Program-made: the position numbers and the translations under genes | Source: Rhynchonema sp. JSB1_4 | Taxonomy: Eukaryota > Nematoda > Chromadorea > Monhysterida > Xyalidae | Length of the DNA stretch: 64,000 bases | Direction: 5' to 3' | NCBI GenBank assembly: GCA_030248065.1 | Contig: JASAMV010006535.1 | Location: 1-64,000, forward strand | Notes under the pieces: model-generated | Told to the model about the DNA's origin: nothing | Database searches by the model: none | Seen by the model: the letters and a program-made list of their open reading frames with translations, nothing else | In this document: piece after piece, positions 60,198 to 64,000 of the stretch | How positions within the stretch are numbered: position 1 is the first letter of the stretch | Layout: each line of letters opens with the position of its first letter

Positions 60198-62706
60198 TAA
60201 TACTACAGTAAACAGTATGTATTTGTACAGGAGCAAGTAACTGCAAGAAGTTTTCGACGAACACAGCGTCCTCCTATTATCATTTGCGAGGGAGTTCCCA
60301 TGCACAATCTGAGTCTATCAAGTGCACTGCTAAATGGGACCTTGTTCCAGCTCTTGTTCCACAAGCTTTATAATATGTTCACAAACAGGAATAAGAACTT
60401 GAACTGATTATGCAGACGCATTAGCGCACTATACCACTGGCACAACCTCCATTCTAGCGCAGGAACCATTGTCATATCCTGCGTTCTCAATAGCAAGTTT
60501 TAGGGTCTCTCTCTCCATTGAGCACTGCCGGTATGCCAACCACCATTAGCGTTGGTTGGTACTCGATAAACTTGCGCCAGGACAGAGTCGGTCAGTGTGA
60601 CATTTTTATTTTTCTGAGGATGCTAGTGTGGTACTGTAGTTTATCTAAGCGCGCGGCTCGGAGGAACCATTAGGTAACGTATTCTTCGTGCCCAATTCAA
60701 AACGCCGTTTGTCTCTTAAATGGACACCAGATAAACTGCCGCTTGTTCGGGTTGGATAAGTGCAGCTAATCTGACTCTTGTACATGCATACCTGATTGAA
60801 ACTAATCGAAAAAGACAACATTTTGGAACGGTTTCTGAACGCGTTGCGTACACGTTGAAAAGGAAATAAAACAGAAAGGTTTTGCAATGTTTGGTCTCTT
60901 TACCACCACAGTCTCGTTTTGGTTGTCACGCACGGGCACAACATTTTCTTCTCAAAAACTGCCGATATGATAATCCCCAACTATTTCGTTTATTTTCATC
61001 CGCCAATTGCTCTGACGCTGCTTTCATGTTCAACAACTTGTCGGCGCCGCTACTTAGTATCACAACAGTATGAACTTTACTTTCATGCTGCGTCAGTATA
61101 ATTGCTGTTTGATTGGACAACAGGTGTACTGCGTTCCATGTTGAAATCTATATGACTCAACTTTTGAATCATGGGCTTCCCATCATGAAAGCGAAAAGCA
61201 TGGTCATACGTTAATAAAACTCGCTAGTCAACCACCGCACAATAACAAAATTTACATATATGTATATTTACTTACAATATGGGGCAAGCGAGCAAGTTCC
61301 CTTTGTCATGTTTGCCCCATAGGTTATGTTTAGGTATATGCTGGAGTGCAGCTGGTTCTGTCCAAATTTGCTGACTATCCTGGTGTGACGGCGGCGCAGC
61401 TCGGCCAAAGAACAATGTTCATCGTGTGTATACCACATGTTTGTACACATACAGTATCTGAAGTTGCCACCTGAGACACCATTATGTCCCGGAGGTCGTA
61501 ACGTACGAGCATCCACTTTGTCATTCCGCATGTCTGCCAGTTACATGGCGATATTTATGCGATAGCAGGCGTTTCCGCATAAATTTTACAAGTCGAAAAC
61601 GGTTCGGCGGGACTAACGGCAATGCCAGTGCCGCTACAAATCCCAAGGAGCACTACACGCGTGCACCAAAACTATACATCACCGTTTGGTCTGTGTAGCA
61701 ACATTGCCACACCTGGTGCTTTGTTCTGTACCCGCTGGCACAAAGGGTACATTCTATCCAGAGATTTATGGCTTGTACAGAAGTCTGTGTCCAGAAAGAG
61801 GATCCATAGCAAGTTTTCTCACGCTATGTTTGAGATGCAGTGTTTTAATCATAGCGATACTATGAAGTCTTTCTTGTTTCTCGCCTGTAGCCATGATTCA
61901 GGACGCATGACATGGTCACCTAACGTGCACTCGGGCAGATGTCAAAACTAATTAGATTTTTCCAGGCGGATACTCAGCCACTCACGTGTTCACATTCTTT
62001 TGCTGCATCCGAATACAGAAACGGAGCAAGGCTGATCAAATGCACTTCTTGTGGTTTTAGTTGTTTTTCATTCGTGACGCGCCACTAACTTTTCTTGTTT
62101 TTAAATTCATCATCTGCTTCGCTGGAGTGAACTCAATCGGTCACGTCAACCGATACTTGCTTGCTTATGTAACCTATACATACTGTATGTAGTAAAGTCT
62201 TATGGAGGATGTATGTACTTGATCCCGAACGAAAACAAAGCACATTCCTTCTTGCTGCGGCTTCTGCCTTGTCACACTGCCCCGTGTCAGTGATCAATTA
62301 AAACAGGGATGCTCACAAAAAAGTTTTTCGTGTCGGAAAGAATATAAGTGTTGTTGTCGTTTTTTAAGGACCGGACTTATTTGACGGATGTGTTATATTA
62401 GCAGCGGTTGTCAATTTCTAGGACAGAAACGTGGGTAAACTCTGATAAATTCAAGATGCAGGCAAATGCGTTGTTTGCAGGCATCGCTAGTATTAGTATA
62501 GGGGTTATGTATGCCGCAAACGCAGTGTCGAACATCATTTAAAGAATGTGGGTTGAGAAAGTGACCTGGTAGACATATAGGATTTAGCAAGATAAGCCGC
62601 TTTTAATGGAAGCAGCTTTTGCCAGCCAACCAGTTATAATCCTGTTCTTCCGACTCTGCACTTGGAGATTATTTCCATAACCAGCCGTTATGTTGCAGAT
62701 GTTGCC

Positions 62707-63095
62707 ATGCGCCACAACCTATACATATCCGTGTTGCTACCGGTGACGTGCCATGTTGCTGCATTCAACCACCAATCCAGCTCCCAACTGTTGTGTTTCG
62801 TGTGCACCTACTGGCAATCGCATGGATTCAACTCCAGTCACTGTCTCAGTCAGGGAGCACACGACTATCTGAACATGTGAGTTGTTTTGATCCTGTAAGA
62901 CTTGAGCACGTGTTGCCTGTTGCCAGCAAGGATCAATCACAATACTAATTCTCACGCCCTTACTTGTTCAAAATTCGCAGCCAAACAATGGGCTCCCTTT
63001 TGAACTGAAATATTTCACAGCGATTTTTAATTATTTCCAGTGGCCAGAGTTGCGGCATGGAACGGTGTGATGACGAGTACGCTGCTTGTGGACAG
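62707..63095 (+). CDS. Putative secreted Cys-rich (Ly6-like) protein, 5' part
   Basis: Two exons, 62707-62876 and 63041-63095, joined by GTGAGT and TTTCCAG sites with consistent phase. The following donor, GTACGT at 63096, shows the gene continues. Start MRHNLYISVLLPVTCHVAAF looks like a short signal peptide. Then come LLCFVCTYW, SHCLSQGAHDYLN, GQSCGMERC and DDEYAACGQ. Opening with C-x-x-C soon after the signal and closing with regularly spaced cysteines recalls Ly6/uPAR three-finger proteins, but the spacing match is only suggestive. Further exons were not found in the repeat-filled 3' flank and probably lie beyond the window. Confidence 0.45.
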
Positions 63096-63117
63096 GTACG
63101 TCAAAAAAGTAAGGCTG

Positions 63118-63310
63118 GTTTCACAATAAATCCGGTTTGCGGTTTGCGGTTGTTTTTTGCCGCAAACCGCACTTTTTCAGTTTCACAATAAATCCGGTTT
63201 CTTTCTGCCGCAAACCGCAAACCGCAAACCGCACCATTGTGAACGTGTGTTTCACAATAAATCCGGTTTGCGGTTTGCGGTTATTTTATCAACCGCAAAC
63301 CGGAAAAGTT
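63118..63310. repeat. TTTGCGG heptamer repeat in three modules
   Basis: Three modules begin with TTTCACAATAAATCCGGTTT near 63118, 63180 and 63249. Each is followed by tandem TTTGCGG or its complement CCGCAAA, so that runs face each other and can form short hairpins. Confidence 0.85.
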
Positions 63311-63314
63311 CGAT

Positions 63315-63670
63315 TAGGGCAAATTCCTAATTTTTTGCGGTTTCCAGCATGGCGAGTGGTTCTTTGCGACCAGGGCTCCTATGTTTTGCAAAACTATGAA
63401 ATCAACAAGCAATAATTTTTGAACTGCGACAAAACATCACCAGAAAACGAACGGTACACCCTTGTTTGCTACTAGTAAACATGCCTCACCAAGTTTGACG
63501 TTGTCCCCAGTGAACAGAACGGGCCGACAGTTCGATTAGAGCTGATTTCTAATTTTTTGCGGTTTTTAGTGCAGCTGGTGTGTTTTTGCGACCAGGGCTC
63601 CTCTGTTCACAAGTCTATGGAATGAACAGACAATTTTTGAAAAATGTCAAAGCATCGCCAAAAAACGAGC
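63315..63670. repeat. Diverged direct duplication, about 218-bp spacing
   Basis: The segment near 63313-63460 (CGATTAGGGC, TTTTTTGCGG, GCGACCAGGGCTCCT, AAACGA) recurs near 63532-63670 with scattered substitutions. Both copies keep TTTTTGCGACCAGGGCTCCT or a one- to two-base variant. Confidence 0.7.
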
Positions 63671-63699
63671 GAAGACAGTTTTACCGCTCGTAAAATTCC

Positions 63700-64000
63700 A
63701 ATATTCTCAGAAGAAATATCAATGCAACAAAAACAATGATAGAATCAATGCAGCAAAAGGCGAGAAATATCAATGCAACAAAAGTGTACCATTAGAAGTA
63801 TCAATGTGTATTTTTGTTGCATTGATATTTCAGGAGTTTTCCTGCATAAGTAGCATTATTGTTGGCCTCTATTTAGCAAGCGAATGTGTCGTTTTGTTGC
63901 ATTGATATTTCATTATATTTTGCGCGAAATTAGCATTATTCTTGGCCTCTATTTGCCACAAGTATATTTTTGCTGCATTGATATTTCTTTGCTGTTGGTG
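63700..64000. repeat. Repeat block with GAAATATCAATGCAACAAAA
   Basis: The 20-mer GAAATATCAATGCAACAAAA or close variants occurs in direct orientation near 63714, 63762 and 63798 and as its reverse complement near 63813, 63894 and 63966. TAGCATTATTSTTGGCCTCT lies between the last copies. The block runs off the window end. Confidence 0.8.

Larger units (their letters stand above)
57591..62706. other. Intergenic region with foldback elements
   Basis: 5.1 kb without a supported gene. It holds inverted-repeat elements at 58734-59064 and 59973-60197. A plus-strand frame at 57959-58378 (139 codons) includes a hydrophobic stretch LFPLLVSCIVLMSLSCYLLL but no family motif. The innexin promoter for the distal first exon should lie just above 57590. 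Confidence 0.45.

Noticed and set aside
1..64000. CRISPR arrays, operons, riboswitches or other prokaryotic systems
   Set aside because: The genes are intron-rich animal families. No regularly spaced identical repeats with unique spacers were seen; the repeats present are inverted or simple tandem ones.

Overview
This is animal nuclear DNA, not bacterial. Coding sequence is split into many short exons with GT/AG splice sites whose reading phases close, and the genes are multicellular-animal families. A cuticlin-type ZP membrane protein and an innexin together suggest a cuticle-bearing ecdysozoan. A nematode fits best (inference, about 0.65); a tardigrade or another ecdysozoan is not excluded. 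No bacterial, plasmid or phage genes were seen.

Layout. 1617-3880 (minus): cuticlin-like ZP protein with a furin-type site and a C-terminal membrane helix. 13175-14237 (plus): two-exon calponin-homology (CH) protein. 21988-27511 (plus): exons of a Dbl-homology (DH) RhoGEF, with one exon missing from the model. 27551-52582 (plus): a 24-exon ARHGAP20-type RhoGAP (PH, Ras-association and RhoGAP domains, about 1,701 residues) that fills 25 kb. 54293-57590 (minus): an innexin with two near-identical alternative first exons. 62707-63095 (plus): start of a small Cys-rich secreted, possibly Ly6-like, protein. The space between and inside genes is full of non-autonomous inverted-repeat (foldback/MITE-like) elements.

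Biology. The set suggests cell-shape and contact functions: apical matrix (ZP), actin binding (CH), Rho-GTPase switching on (DH) and off (RhoGAP), and gap junctions (innexin). The most striking point is the DH/RhoGAP junction. The modelled DH reading frame ends with TGA at 27509-27511, only 39 nt before the RhoGAP ATG and in the same frame. In-phase AG acceptors at 27540-27544 would skip the stop and fuse DH to PH-RA-RhoGAP, making a GEF-GAP protein. This could also be a dicistronic message or a model error; RNA data would decide.

Limits. All gene models come from reading splice sites and phases by eye and from remembered family motifs. Exon ends are predictions. The first ZP exon, the innexin C-terminus, the DH exon between 23965 and 27196, and the extreme C-terminus of the RhoGAP are the least certain points.
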